DNA of 64,000 bases, from contig DFZK01000004.1 of assembly GCA_002382085.1 (NCBI GenBank), positions 1 to 64,000 on the forward strand, in the 5' to 3' direction. The translations under genes were made by a program, and so were the position numbers. Below the pieces are notes generated by a model. That model saw only the letters and a program-made list of their open reading frames with translations. It did no database searches and was not told the DNA's origin. Source of the stretch: Sulfurospirillum sp. UBA4058. GTDB taxonomy: Bacteria > Campylobacterota > Campylobacteria > Campylobacterales > Sulfurospirillaceae. This document shows positions 52,621 through 62,279 of the stretch, piece after piece. The first letter of the stretch is position 1; each line of letters opens with the position of its first letter.

Positions 52621-52656
52621 AAACCCGTATAGCATTATTACGCTATACGGGTTTTT
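52621..52656 (+). terminator. Strong terminator of the flagellin gene
   Basis: AAACCCGTATAGC (52621-52633) pairs perfectly with GCTATACGGGTTT (52642-52654), followed by TT. It stops transcription from flaA and could also serve the convergent maf gene. Confidence 0.9.
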
Positions 52657-52659
52657 GTA

Positions 52660-54666
52660 TTACTTCAAAAAACTTGTTAGTTTTGAAATATACAATTCTG
52701 AGATTTTAAAGAGTTGGTGTACAAGTAACGTATTGAGCGGAACAATATGCTTTTCCGGATGATTTAGTTCTTGCGTATTGAATAGATCGTAAATGTAGCT
52801 AAGAATAATTTGAAAATATTGATAGTAAACTTCCGCTAAATTGGAGCCTGTCTTATTCTCCATATCGCTTAAATCCCATGAAAGCTTTGCTAAAGTATCA
52901 AGATAAGCCTCTTGATTTAGATATTTTTTCTTTTGAAACGCTTTGATAATCTTTTCAAGTTTTTTAGCTTCGTTCACTTGGTAAATCATTTGTGCGCGAT
53001 CTTTTTCATTGAAGTGTGATTCGGATATCGTATTAAAAAAAGTTGCAATTTTTGCTTGTGTCTCTCCGTACTGAAGCGGAGCATATACTTCCCAGTCAAA
53101 ATTTTCAACATGTAAAGGTTCGCAATGTTTGAGATAAGCACCGTTGCTTAGATTGTAAATAGATTGATCCGGATGTTTCAGTTTTTCCGTAAATACCGAT
53201 GCTTGCTCTAAAGAAAGTTTGAATGCAGGCAGGGTAGGAATAAGATCTAAAAAATTTCCTTTGACAAAAGATGCAGAGTTTTTGGGATCCAAGGAAGCCG
53301 ATTGCTGGTCTATCACTGCGGTAGCTTGATAGGGGTGATACCCGCCGTGAGTTTGCAATGTGTCTGGATCAAGAGCTAGATCAACGCCTAACATATACAT
53401 TGTAGAGATACCTAGAATCAACATAAGTCCTAAAGTATATTCTCCGACGCTCGGTGCCGAGAAGTATCCAAATCCTTTTTTATATTCCGTCCCCTGCTCA
53501 ATAAAATATATATTCTCTTTTTTAAACCGATTTACGGTGCTTTCATCGACATTGGATGCAAGGATCATCTTAATATCATTGAAATATGTTTCTGAATTGA
53601 GTCCTTCAAAAAGTAATTCGGTGTCTTCACCCGGGTCTATATGGACGACAATATTGGGTTTAAGTCCGTGGGCATCTAAAAGTCTACATGTAGAAAGTGC
53701 GGAAACAATAATAAAACGCTCTCGATTGGCTTTAAGCCAGTTAATGTTTTTGAGTGTAGACGGGCCTGAAAAAACCATCAAGACAGGTTTTTCACTGAGA
53801 ATATTACCCTCTTTAGCGTGATATCGTGCCATTATATTCATAAATGCATAGTTTTGAACTAAATATTTCGGTGAGTCGATATAGCGCAATAAAACAGCAC
53901 TATAGCCATAATTGATATAACTTTGAGAAAGGACATGTGATTGAAATCGTTGTAGGTCACTTTGATAATTTTGCGTAAAAGGAATATGTTTGATGTTGAG
54001 ATTATAGTTGTTGCCTGTATTTAGGAACTCGATAAAAGCGTCTCTTTCTTGTACCTCATCATCGGTAAGCGAAAAGTAGACAATACAATTTTTTAAAACA
54101 TTCTCATAGTCGGTGACAAATAATGAAAGTCTAAATATTTCAAGATTTTTTTCTTTGATAAAAACAACTCTAGGACAAAGCTTTTCAATAATACCTTGAA
54201 GATAGAGCCCAAGACCGATACCTAAGAAGATTATTTTATTTGAACGCTTCATATATGTTGAGTCATCGGCATATCTTTTTGTATAATTGATGATTTTGAT
54301 AGTTGCCCATAATGCATTGTGAAAGGAAAGGGTGCTTTTATCGACGGCTTCTGCATGCTCGTCTGAAGCATAAACATATTTTTGAGCTTTGAAGACAGCA
54401 CCCGTACGTTTTAAATCAAAAGTATTTACGACATTTTGGGCTGCTTTGATGCTATTTTCTTTATATAAAAATTCGTTAGTTGCAAGTTCTAAAACATCAA
54501 AATAGCCTTCCTCTTTATACTCTAATGCATAATGCTCCTGATAATGCCCATCCTCAATAAGTTGGTTTAGCAGTACAATTTTGTGGTAAACGGTCGGATG
54601 ATGTTGTTGTAAAAAAGTAAGATTTTTTGCAAATGTAGCAAGAGCATTTTGTGTAATATCGTTCAT
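52660..54666 (-). CDS. Motility accessory factor (Maf) flagellin glycosyltransferase
   Basis: The product has 668 residues. A central MAF_flag10/DUF115-type domain (about 290-460) includes SGPSTLKNINWLKA, VVHIDPGEDTEL and MLGVDLALDPDTLQTHGGYHPY, typical of Maf proteins, which transfer nonulosonic acids to Ser/Thr of flagellin. Flanking helical regions are less conserved. It is the last gene of the long minus-strand cluster and converges on flaA, its likely substrate. Confidence 0.9.
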   Translation of the reverse strand: MNDITQNALATFAKNLTFLQQHHPTVYHKIVLLNQLIEDGHYQEHYALEYKEEGYFDVLELATNEFLYKENSIKAAQNVVNTFDLKRTGAVFKAQKYVYASDEHAEAVDKSTLSFHNALWATIKIINYTKRYADDSTYMKRSNKIIFLGIGLGLYLQGIIEKLCPRVVFIKEKNLEIFRLSLFVTDYENVLKNCIVYFSLTDDEVQERDAFIEFLNTGNNYNLNIKHIPFTQNYQSDLQRFQSHVLSQSYINYGYSAVLLRYIDSPKYLVQNYAFMNIMARYHAKEGNILSEKPVLMVFSGPSTLKNINWLKANRERFIIVSALSTCRLLDAHGLKPNIVVHIDPGEDTELLFEGLNSETYFNDIKMILASNVDESTVNRFKKENIYFIEQGTEYKKGFGYFSAPSVGEYTLGLMLILGISTMYMLGVDLALDPDTLQTHGGYHPYQATAVIDQQSASLDPKNSASFVKGNFLDLIPTLPAFKLSLEQASVFTEKLKHPDQSIYNLSNGAYLKHCEPLHVENFDWEVYAPLQYGETQAKIATFFNTISESHFNEKDRAQMIYQVNEAKKLEKIIKAFQKKKYLNQEAYLDTLAKLSWDLSDMENKTGSNLAEVYYQYFQIILSYIYDLFNTQELNHPEKHIVPLNTLLVHQLFKISELYISKLTSFLK

Positions 54667-54678
54667 AAGAAATCCTTT

Positions 54679-55431
54679 TTATATAAATCTAAACGGATAA
54701 CGGTGCTTTGAAAGTGCTTCTTTAATCATTAAAGGCGTAAATTGCGTGAAATGAAAAATGTATGCTGCGGCAAGAGCGTCTGCACCGTTTTGTAATGCTT
54801 CTAGTCCGTGTTCCGGTGTTCCCATACCACCGTTAATGATAATAGGAATATGTACGGTATGGGTAAAAAGTTTTAAGAGTTCGGTATCGTAGCCTAGAGT
54901 CGTTCCTTCTCTATCGACGGAAGTTAGCAAAATTTCTCCGGCTCCTTGCGCTTCGTACTCTTTGGCAAGTTCGAGTGGGTCAATGTCGAGTAAGCCCTCT
55001 TTTTTAGTGAAGACTCTGTATTTGCCATCCACTTTTTTAATGTCGATAGAGCAAACAACGCATTGTGAACCAAAAATCGTCGCTATCTCTTTAATAAAAG
55101 AGGGTCGTTTGATGGCTTCAGAGTTGATGGAGACTTTATCGGCACCTGCCCCTAATACGGTGTAAACATCTTCGATTGTTTTGATTCCTCCACCGATGGT
55201 AAGGGGCATAAAACACTCATTTGCCATATCGGTGATAATCTCTGTATTGATGGGTTCGTTATTTAAACTGGCATCAATGTCTAAAACGATCAGCTCATCG
55301 ACATTGCGGGCATTGTAAACGCGTACCGTTGCCGTAGGATGACCGATGGTGCGAAAAGAGCCAAACTGAATGCTTTTAACCAGTTGCCAATCTTTGAGAA
55401 GCACACAAGGAATCAGGCGATGTTTTAGCAT
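54679..55431 (-). CDS. HisF-like synthase subunit of the PseA pathway
   Basis: The product has 250 residues, a TIM barrel of the HisF family: CVLLKDWQLVKSIQFGS, VLDIDASLNNEPIN, LTIGGGIKTIEDV and GMGTPEHGLEAL. Here it sits with HisH-like and PseA-like genes rather than with other his genes, as in the Campylobacter flagellin-sugar locus. It likely helps HisH/PseA supply ammonia for amidination rather than making histidine. It overlaps hisH by 7 bases. Confidence 0.85.
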   Translation of the reverse strand: MLKHRLIPCVLLKDWQLVKSIQFGSFRTIGHPTATVRVYNARNVDELIVLDIDASLNNEPINTEIITDMANECFMPLTIGGGIKTIEDVYTVLGAGADKVSINSEAIKRPSFIKEIATIFGSQCVVCSIDIKKVDGKYRVFTKKEGLLDIDPLELAKEYEAQGAGEILLTSVDREGTTLGYDTELLKLFTHTVHIPIIINGGMGTPEHGLEALQNGADALAAAYIFHFTQFTPLMIKEALSKHRYPFRFI

Positions 55432-56057
55432 AACGATTCCTTTGTTAAATTTGCAAAGTTTTTGATAATTTGAAGTCCGTGTGTTTGACTTTTTTCAGGA
55501 TGAAATTGCGTTGCAAAGATATTTTCTTTTTGGATGGCACAGACAAAAGATTTACCATAATCGCAATACCCTATGGCATACGTCGAAGGTGCTTCAAAAT
55601 AGTAAGAGTGGACAAAATAAAAGTTGCTATGATCGGGAATACCGTTAAATAAAACGCTAGGGGTATGAAAGTTCATCTCATTCCAACCCACATGAGGAAT
55701 TTTTAAAGAGCTTTCTTCAAAGCGCACGACTTTCGCATTTTCTATCCAGCCTAATCCTTGGTGTTCCCCAAATTCATAACTTTTTTCGGCGATGAGTTGC
55801 ATTCCTAAACAGATGCCTAAAAAGGGTTTTTTATGCTCAAGTATTTCTACATGTAAAAGATCACTGAGTCCCAAGCTATCAAGATTTTTCATGGCATCGC
55901 CAAAAGCTCCGACACCGGGTAAAACGATGTGAGAGGCTTCTTTAATGAGAGCGTGGTCGCGGGTTATAGTGGCAGTAAAACCTACTTTTTCAAATGCCTT
56001 TTGCACCGAGCGTAAATTTCCCATACCATAATCAATAATGACGATGTTAGCGGACAA
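55425..56057 (-). CDS. HisH-like glutamine amidotransferase of the PseA pathway
   Basis: The product has 210 residues. A class I glutaminase: VVLPG... GVGAFGDAM early, GICLGMQLIAEKSYE with the catalytic Cys (near residue 83), and FHPEKSQTHG near the end with catalytic His and Glu. It releases ammonia from glutamine, here most likely for the PseA amidation. Overlaps both neighbours (7 and 11 bases). Confidence 0.88.
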   Translation of the reverse strand: MSANIVIIDYGMGNLRSVQKAFEKVGFTATITRDHALIKEASHIVLPGVGAFGDAMKNLDSLGLSDLLHVEILEHKKPFLGICLGMQLIAEKSYEFGEHQGLGWIENAKVVRFEESSLKIPHVGWNEMNFHTPSVLFNGIPDHSNFYFVHSYYFEAPSTYAIGYCDYGKSFVCAIQKENIFATQFHPEKSQTHGLQIIKNFANLTKESLC

Positions 56058-57183
56058 TGTATTCCTCTTTTCGCACCAATGAACCGTCTATATCTTTGAT
56101 AAATTTGCCGTTGGCATCTCTTTGGAAGATTCTTTTATTGGTAAAGGAGTCTACAATAGCGTCAAATTCTGATTGTGTGAAGCCTGTGTAGTTTAAGTAT
56201 TCTTCTATGGCAAGGCGAGGAGGAATGCCGTCGTATTTATTCACTAGACGTACACCTTCTTCCCTGCTGATATAGCCCAGTCGTATATCTAAACAAGCAT
56301 TGTCCGTAGCTCTACCGAAGCCGTATTTGACGTATTTGAGGTAGTCATGGACGTGGTTACTGTAACAGTCTAAATTTTCAAAATTTTCATAGGTGGTTTC
56401 TACAGGACGAATGGTGGTTGAAAAGCCATTTGCACGTGATTTTTTGAGGACTTCTCGCAAATCCCATTTGAAATAATAGCCCAAGAAAAGACCTGTAACA
56501 CCTACACGATGGATGTCTTCATCTTTAGGATACATATAAAGTGAAAGATCTCGCTCGGTGATGCCTTCAACTCCTATCATGTCCGAGATTCGATTGCCAA
56601 GAAGTCCGCCAAATTCTTCAAGCCATTGTCTGTCTAAGATATTTCTAGTTTTACTGCTTGCTGGACCACCGTATTCGATTTGAGGGCTTTCTCCCCAAAT
56701 GATGAGCGGAATGTTAAATTTAACGGCAAAATGAGGAACGACAGTAAAGATACCTAAATGGTTCTGCCATTCGCAATCGCCTGTGCGTTTAACAGCTTCC
56801 CGTGCTAATTTTTTATAGACGATGGGATTGCGCTTTACATGTAAAAGATCAACCCCTAAATTGTTGAGGTTTTCAAGATTTTTTCTACCAATTTCTGTGG
56901 GGATGGTTGGTTCAAAACAGATGCAAAGAGGATTGAGCCCTAATTCTTTAACTTTCAGAACTTGAAACGTGGAGTCTTTACCACCGCTAACCCCGATAAT
57001 ACAGTCATAATCACTGTTTTTTTTGTTTGACTGTACAATTTCTAAAAATTCTTGCTCTCGTTTATTCCAATCAATTTTTTGATTTTTAGCCTCTTGGGAA
57101 CGACATGCGTCGCAGACACCGAATTCATCAAAATGCAAATCGGGTTTGGTGTCGGGCATCACACATTTGGTGCAAATTTTCAT
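56047..57183 (-). CDS. pseA: N-acetyl sugar amidotransferase (PseA/WbpG family)
   Basis: The product has 378 residues. The N-terminal Cys motif CTKCVMPDTKPDLHFDEFGVC...C looks like a zinc ribbon, and GVSGGKDSTFQVLKVKELG is the PP-loop ATP pyrophosphatase motif. This family, with HisF/HisH-like partners, converts an N-acetyl group of pseudaminic acid or related sugars to an acetamidino group. It overlaps the methyltransferase by 4 bases (ATGA). Confidence 0.88.
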   Translation of the reverse strand: MKICTKCVMPDTKPDLHFDEFGVCDACRSQEAKNQKIDWNKREQEFLEIVQSNKKNSDYDCIIGVSGGKDSTFQVLKVKELGLNPLCICFEPTIPTEIGRKNLENLNNLGVDLLHVKRNPIVYKKLAREAVKRTGDCEWQNHLGIFTVVPHFAVKFNIPLIIWGESPQIEYGGPASSKTRNILDRQWLEEFGGLLGNRISDMIGVEGITERDLSLYMYPKDEDIHRVGVTGLFLGYYFKWDLREVLKKSRANGFSTTIRPVETTYENFENLDCYSNHVHDYLKYVKYGFGRATDNACLDIRLGYISREEGVRLVNKYDGIPPRLAIEEYLNYTGFTQSEFDAIVDSFTNKRIFQRDANGKFIKDIDGSLVRKEEYIVR

Positions 57184-58136
57184 GCTTTAACTCCTAAAAC
57201 AACCTGTAGTTTATAGCCTAAAAGTTTTTCATGAAGTGTTTTTTCATCAATAAGATCAGGGATATAGGCTTTATTGGTTGTATTGCCAAGGTAAGGGTTT
57301 TCATAATTAAGATAGTTGTTGATAACGCCGATTTCTGAAATAACGGTTCGTATATCAAGAACACTCAGCCCACATTTCTCGGCGAGTTTTGTAATCGTTT
57401 TAACGCCGTAAATATTGACATGTTCTAGTCCGTCAAACATATTACATTTTTCTTGTAAAATTTTAGCCGCAAGTGAATCGGAACTGGGGATTTGTAAAAA
57501 TATCACGCCATCTTTTTTCAGTAATTTTGACATCATGTTCAGATAAAACTCACCATCTTTGATATGTTCAAAGACATCCCAAAGTGTAATCGCATCAAAT
57601 TTAGTTTTTAAATCAAGTGTTTCAAGCAATGCATTATGGACGTGATGTCCTTTCTTTTGGGCAAATTTAAATTCTTTTTCATTCAGTTCTACACCATGCG
57701 TTTGCCATGCTCTTTTTTTTGCTACGTCTAAAAAGACACCTGAGGAGCATCCAATATCTAAAATAGTGCCTTTAGGAGATATCTTTTCAATGCTATCTAA
57801 GCCTTGGTTGTAGAGATTAACATAAAACTCATCACTGTTTTCGACGATCTCTGATTGAATAGAATGGTTGGTTTGGTAGTAATGCGTAATGGCACTGTCT
57901 GTAAATACGGGGTTTACATAGACCATCTCACATGCCAAACATTTGACATATATTCCTCCTTCTTTTTCGAAGGCTTTACTAAAGTTGTTTTGTCCGCATA
58001 CAGGGCAAGGGCGATATTCGGTCCATTTCGTTTCAAAAAGTCCTGTTTTAGGATCCATGTATTTGGTATGATTTGCGATACTTGCATCCCATAATTTACT
58101 TCGTTCTAGGTGTAATTCTTTAACGGTTTGTTCCAT
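57180..58136 (-). CDS. SAM-dependent methyltransferase with N-terminal zinc ribbon
   Basis: The product has 318 residues. CPVCGQNN...YVKCLACEMVYVNP is a Cys4 ribbon seen in sugar C/N-methyltransferases of surface polysaccharide loci. A class I fold follows: ILDIGCSSGVFLDVAKKR, VELNEKEF and ITLWDVFEHIKD. It probably methylates a sugar or sugar-linked group of the flagellin glycan. It lies between pseI and pseA, overlapping both. Confidence 0.85.
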   Translation of the reverse strand: MEQTVKELHLERSKLWDASIANHTKYMDPKTGLFETKWTEYRPCPVCGQNNFSKAFEKEGGIYVKCLACEMVYVNPVFTDSAITHYYQTNHSIQSEIVENSDEFYVNLYNQGLDSIEKISPKGTILDIGCSSGVFLDVAKKRAWQTHGVELNEKEFKFAQKKGHHVHNALLETLDLKTKFDAITLWDVFEHIKDGEFYLNMMSKLLKKDGVIFLQIPSSDSLAAKILQEKCNMFDGLEHVNIYGVKTITKLAEKCGLSVLDIRTVISEIGVINNYLNYENPYLGNTTNKAYIPDLIDEKTLHEKLLGYKLQVVLGVKA

Positions 58137-59181
58137 CTAAATCTCCTTCTATATGTTTAAAAGCAAGAGCAGTTCCAAATTCTAAATCCATCGTGGCGCA
58201 TTTACCTAAAATCTCACTCAAATATTTTGGATGAAGTCCATAACCTGGGCGAATAGAGCGGATATTTTCTTCACTTAAGACTTCGCCTTTGGCAATCTCT
58301 TTGGCGACATAAAGACTGCGTGAAAATTGTCTGCCTTTGATAGCTCTTGCATCGGTATGATAGGTGGGATTCCCTAGCAATTTTTCCGCCTCACGTACCG
58401 CTTGAACCATTGCACTAAAGGCTTCTACATCGAGTGAGAAAGAGGCATCTGCCCCACCGATACTTTTGTCTAAAATAAAATGTTTTTCGATGACTTTAGC
58501 ACCTAGTGCTACGGCGGTAATGGGCGCAGTAATGCCAAGCGTATGGTCTGAAAAGCCTGCGATTACCGCAAAACGTTTGGCAAGATCGGGAATGGTCAAA
58601 AGGTTTGCACCCTCAAGCGGAGCAGGGTAAGATGAAGTGCATTGAAGGAGGATAATGTCGTGATTGCCTTCGTTTTTGCAAATGGCTACGACATCTTCAA
58701 TCTCTTGAAGTGTGGCAATGCCTGTTGAGATGATGATAGGTTTGTGTTTGGAGGCGATGTAGCGTACTAATTCGTAGTCCGTGATTTCAAAACTTGCCAC
58801 TTTGTAAGCAGGCGGGTTGAGTGTCTCTAAAAAATCCACCGCACTTTTATCAAACGGAGTGGAAAAGCAGAGCAAACCCTCTTCTTTTGCGACCTCAAAA
58901 AGCTCTTTGTGCCACTCCCATGGGGTGTAGGCATTTTGGTAAAGCTCGTAGAGGGTTTTATTATCCCACAGTGTGCCACCTTTGACGACAAAGTCTTCTT
59001 TATCACAGTTAAGGGTCAGTGTGTCAGCAGTGTAGGTTTGAAGCTTAATAGCATCTGCCCCCGCTTTTTTAGCCGCTCTAATGGTTTCTTTAGCGGTCTC
59101 AATACTGTGCCCGTGGTTGGCGGAAAGCTCTGCGATGATGAGTGTTCGTGTGCCATCTAAGTTAAAATTACCGATGTTCAT
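58120..59181 (-). CDS. pseI: Pseudaminic acid synthase
   Basis: The product has 353 residues. It condenses the trideoxy-altrose sugar from PseG with phosphoenolpyruvate. NeuB-type TIM barrel: LIIAELSANHGHSIETAKETI, DAIKLQTYT, CFSTPFDKSAVDF; a C-terminal SAF domain (about 285-353) follows. ATG 59181 is preferred with GGAG 7 bases upstream; the longer frame from 59286 overlaps pseH. The frame overlaps pseH by 14 bases. Confidence 0.93.
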   Translation of the reverse strand: MNIGNFNLDGTRTLIIAELSANHGHSIETAKETIRAAKKAGADAIKLQTYTADTLTLNCDKEDFVVKGGTLWDNKTLYELYQNAYTPWEWHKELFEVAKEEGLLCFSTPFDKSAVDFLETLNPPAYKVASFEITDYELVRYIASKHKPIIISTGIATLQEIEDVVAICKNEGNHDIILLQCTSSYPAPLEGANLLTIPDLAKRFAVIAGFSDHTLGITAPITAVALGAKVIEKHFILDKSIGGADASFSLDVEAFSAMVQAVREAEKLLGNPTYHTDARAIKGRQFSRSLYVAKEIAKGEVLSEENIRSIRPGYGLHPKYLSEILGKCATMDLEFGTALAFKHIEGDLDGTNR

Positions 59182-59650
59182 TGATGAGCTCCATGCAAAT
59201 AACCTCTTTTTCATGCACCATTTTACGCCCTTTTTCGCAAAATCCAAACTTTTCATACAATGCTTTTGCTTTGGCGTTGTTCTCAAAAACCTCCGCTTTG
59301 AGCGTGTGTACTTTTAACGTTTCAAAGGCGTATGCCACAATGGCGTCCATTAATAGCGAGCCGATTCCTTTTTGATGAAGCGTGGGGTTGACGTAAAGTC
59401 CCATCACCGCACTCTCTTTGGAAATGTCGTTAAAGTCGATCACACCGATGTCCATACCTTCGTTTTGAACCAAAAAATAGCGGCGATCTTCGCGTGTTTT
59501 CAGACTTTCGATAAAGCTCAAATGCTCTGCTTCACTGATGGTATTTGCGTTGTACATGCACGCTTTGACATCTTTATGGTTGCGCCACGTTAAAATCATC
59601 TTTTTTTGAGTCTCACTGAGCGTTGTAAAGTTGCATAAACAAAGACGCAT
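59168..59650 (-). CDS. pseH: Pseudaminic acid pathway N-acetyltransferase
   Basis: The product has 160 residues. A GNAT: MRLCLCNFTTLSETQKKMIL at the start, VMGLYVNPTLHQKGIGSLLMD for acetyl-CoA, and VFENNAKAKALYEKFGF. It acetylates the 4-amino group of UDP-4-amino-4,6-dideoxy-L-AltNAc. AAAGGAG precedes the ATG. Overlaps pseG by 38 bases and pseI by 14. Confidence 0.9.
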   Translation of the reverse strand: MRLCLCNFTTLSETQKKMILTWRNHKDVKACMYNANTISEAEHLSFIESLKTREDRRYFLVQNEGMDIGVIDFNDISKESAVMGLYVNPTLHQKGIGSLLMDAIVAYAFETLKVHTLKAEVFENNAKAKALYEKFGFCEKGRKMVHEKEVICMELINEHR

Positions 59651-60476
59651 CCCACTCCTTTAAAACAGGGTAGCCATTTTGGTGTAAGTAGTGATACATA
59701 TCGTCTTGATTGCTCGCTACTTTAATCGCAATGAAGGGCACTTCCATAAACAGTACCTCATGCACCATCACGCTGGGTGTCACAACGGCAAGACGGCTTT
59801 GGTGAAGCAGTTTAGCGACTTCATTGGAGTTTACATGTAAAGCGATGTTCGGTTGGTCTTTGACATAGGCTTGAAGCTCGCTTAGATGCGCATTTGCCGT
59901 GGTGGTCAAGACGCTTACATGTAAAGAGTGGGGAAGTGTTTTGAGGATGGAAAGTGTGATATTCGAGGCATCCGTTCCACCCATAGCGACGAGGATGTCG
60001 TAAATTTTCTCGCGTGGTTGTTTCTTTTCCTCTTTAAACTCATCACGAATGAGCGTGTAAAGGCTTCCGCAACGCAGTTCACAGTGTTTGGAAACGAGAT
60101 TTTTGTACCGTGAGGCATCCGCGTAAAGGTTGTGGTTGAGCAAAATATCGCACGCATGCGCTTGGTAAGTGTCATCTAGGCTGAAGATTTGTACCCCAGT
60201 AGCCTCTTTGACTTTTTGTTCAAACTGCGCGTCAATACCGTAGTGGTCGATCACCAAGCGTTTTACATGTAAAGATTGAATGAGCGCAATAAGCTCATCT
60301 GCGCTGTTTGATTTTAAAATTTTAACGTCGTAGGGAATCGAGGCAATGATGTTGCCTTCTAAGTTTTGGCAGGCAAACATAACTTCACCCTCAAAACTCT
60401 TTGCAAGCACCACATCACGCATGATATGCCCAAGCCCGATGGTGCTTGAACTATCAGCTCGTATAAGTGTTTTCAT
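59613..60476 (-). CDS. pseG: UDP-2,4-diacetamido-2,4,6-trideoxy-altropyranose hydrolase
   Basis: The product has 287 residues. A GT-B-like hydrolase that removes UDP before the synthase step. Signatures: IRADSSSTIGLGHIMRD (Gly-rich N-terminal loop with catalytic His), LVAMGGTDASNITL and the late SVMVHEVLFMEVPFI. ATG 60476 overlaps pseF by 23 bases. The DNA has three TTACATGTAA palindromes in its coding sequence. Confidence 0.93.
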   Translation of the reverse strand: MKTLIRADSSSTIGLGHIMRDVVLAKSFEGEVMFACQNLEGNIIASIPYDVKILKSNSADELIALIQSLHVKRLVIDHYGIDAQFEQKVKEATGVQIFSLDDTYQAHACDILLNHNLYADASRYKNLVSKHCELRCGSLYTLIRDEFKEEKKQPREKIYDILVAMGGTDASNITLSILKTLPHSLHVSVLTTTANAHLSELQAYVKDQPNIALHVNSNEVAKLLHQSRLAVVTPSVMVHEVLFMEVPFIAIKVASNQDDMYHYLHQNGYPVLKEWDASLFMQLYNAQ

Positions 60477-61161
60477 GCAGTCCAAGTGCTTTAAACATAA
60501 ACTCAGCCCTTATCCAGTCCTCTGGCGTGTCGATGTCTTGCACTAAATGGCGTGGTAAAAGAACAGCGGTGGAATGAGGTGCAAAGATGATTTTGCCCTC
60601 TAACCATGCTTCGGGCGTTCCCCAGTAAAACTGCCCCGCATCGTGGTACGCTTCTTCCAAGTCTTGGCTTCTGGTGTTAAAGTGTTCAGGTGAAAACATC
60701 TCAACACGGTCGTCTTCTCTGAGCCTAATGGCGCGCTGGATCGGGAAAGGAAAACTGGTGGCACTGAAGCAATACGCCGCTTTACATGTAAGCAGTTTTT
60801 GGTAGGCTTCTTGGATGAAGTGTGGTTGCACAAAAGGAGCGGTGGCATAGATACAACAGACCGCTTCAACTTCGCTGATGTCATGTACCGAAGCGGTAAT
60901 TGCATGGGCGATGACAGGAATGGTTGCGGTGTGATCATCGCTGAGCTCTTTGGGGCGCATAAAAGGAACATCAACCCCAAGGGAGCGCGCAAATGTAGCG
61001 ATCTCTTCATCGTCGGTACTCACAACGATCTTATCAAAACAACCGCTTTTTTGGGCGGCTTCAATGCTATAGGCGATCATCGGTTTGCCACAAAAAGCTT
61101 TAATATTTTTACGAGGAATGCGCTTACTGCCGCCTCGCGCTGGGATGATGGCAAGTTTCAT
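60454..61161 (-). CDS. pseF: CMP-pseudaminic acid cytidylyltransferase
   Basis: The product has 235 residues. It activates pseudaminic acid with CTP for Maf. The N-terminus KLAIIPARGGSKRIPRKNIK is the nucleotide-binding hallmark of the NeuA/PseF family, and later VVSTDDEEIATFA and FNTRSQDLEEAYHDAGQFYW also fit. ATG 61161 overlaps the pseC stop as ATGA. Confidence 0.94.
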   Translation of the reverse strand: MKLAIIPARGGSKRIPRKNIKAFCGKPMIAYSIEAAQKSGCFDKIVVSTDDEEIATFARSLGVDVPFMRPKELSDDHTATIPVIAHAITASVHDISEVEAVCCIYATAPFVQPHFIQEAYQKLLTCKAAYCFSATSFPFPIQRAIRLREDDRVEMFSPEHFNTRSQDLEEAYHDAGQFYWGTPEAWLEGKIIFAPHSTAVLLPRHLVQDIDTPEDWIRAEFMFKALGLHENTYTS

Positions 61162-62279
61162 AACTGGCATCCTTTGATCGAAGTTAGCACCTCAAGCAAG
61201 GTGTCGGCGACCCTTTTGGCGTCATCCATGCTCATGCCTTGATGGCAGGGAATGGAAAGTTCCGCACGGTAAAAATCTTCGGTTGTTTCTAGGCTCTGTT
61301 CGCCAAAACGTTTTTGATAGTAGCTAAATCGGTACACAGGTTTGTAATGAACTTGCACGCCTAAACCCTTTACATGTAACGCTTTGAAGATGTCTTCTTT
61401 GGAACACCACAGCGAGCGATCGAGTAAAATTGGGTAGAGGTGATAGGTGCTTCGTTTGGTTTGATCGATGGCAATCGTCGTAAAAAAAGGATTGTTTAAA
61501 AAGCGCTCGTCATAGTAATGCGCGATCTCGTTGCGTTTGGCGATGAAACTCTCCAAACGTTTAAGCTGTGAAAGCCCAAGAGCACACGCAACATCGCTCA
61601 GGCGGTAGTTTTCACCCAGCATCACCATGTCCGAATTCCACAGCTCTTTTTTGACGATGCCGTGAGAGCGTAAGAGTTTGGCTTGTTCATAAAACGCGGT
61701 ATTGTTCGTGGCGATCGCTCCGCCTTCAAAGGTGGTGATGGGCTTAATCGCGTGAAAACTAAAGATGGTCATGTCTGCCACATTTCCCACTTTTTGCCCA
61801 TTGATTTCACTGCCTAGTGCATGGCTGGCATCTTCGATAAGAAAGAGTTTATGTTTGTCACACAGTGCTTTGATGGTGTCGATAGGCAGTGGATTTCCGC
61901 CAAAATCCACAGGCGCTATGACTCTGGTTCGAGGAGTGATTAACGCCTCTAGTTTGCGCTCATCTATATTTCCATCGTAACGAATATCGCAAAATACAGG
62001 GGTTGCGCCGCATTGGATGGCGGTATTTGAAGTGGCGGCAAAGGTGAGTGGGGTCGTGATGACTTCATCCCCCTTTTTGAGGCCGATGATTTGATAGGCG
62101 ACATGTAGTGCCGAAGTAGCGGAGTTCATGACGCACACATGTTTAACACCAAGGTAGTTTGCTAAGGCTTCTTCAAAATCACTGACTTTTTTACCACCGG
62201 TAAGAAAATCGCCTTTAAGAGTCTCAACAACCGCGTCTATATCGCTTTGGTCAATACTTTGTCTGCTATAAGGAATCAT
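61158..62279 (-). CDS. pseC: UDP-4-keto-6-deoxy-AltNAc aminotransferase
   Basis: The product has 373 residues. DegT/DnrJ/EryC1 PLP enzyme: GDEVITTPLTFAATSN, LIEDASHALGSEING and FSFHAIKPITTFEGGA with the Lys of PLP in the last. It gives the 4-amino sugar used by PseH. ATG 62279 overlaps the pseB stop by 4 bases (ATGA). Confidence 0.95.
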   Translation of the reverse strand: MIPYSRQSIDQSDIDAVVETLKGDFLTGGKKVSDFEEALANYLGVKHVCVMNSATSALHVAYQIIGLKKGDEVITTPLTFAATSNTAIQCGATPVFCDIRYDGNIDERKLEALITPRTRVIAPVDFGGNPLPIDTIKALCDKHKLFLIEDASHALGSEINGQKVGNVADMTIFSFHAIKPITTFEGGAIATNNTAFYEQAKLLRSHGIVKKELWNSDMVMLGENYRLSDVACALGLSQLKRLESFIAKRNEIAHYYDERFLNNPFFTTIAIDQTKRSTYHLYPILLDRSLWCSKEDIFKALHVKGLGVQVHYKPVYRFSYYQKRFGEQSLETTEDFYRAELSIPCHQGMSMDDAKRVADTLLEVLTSIKGCQL

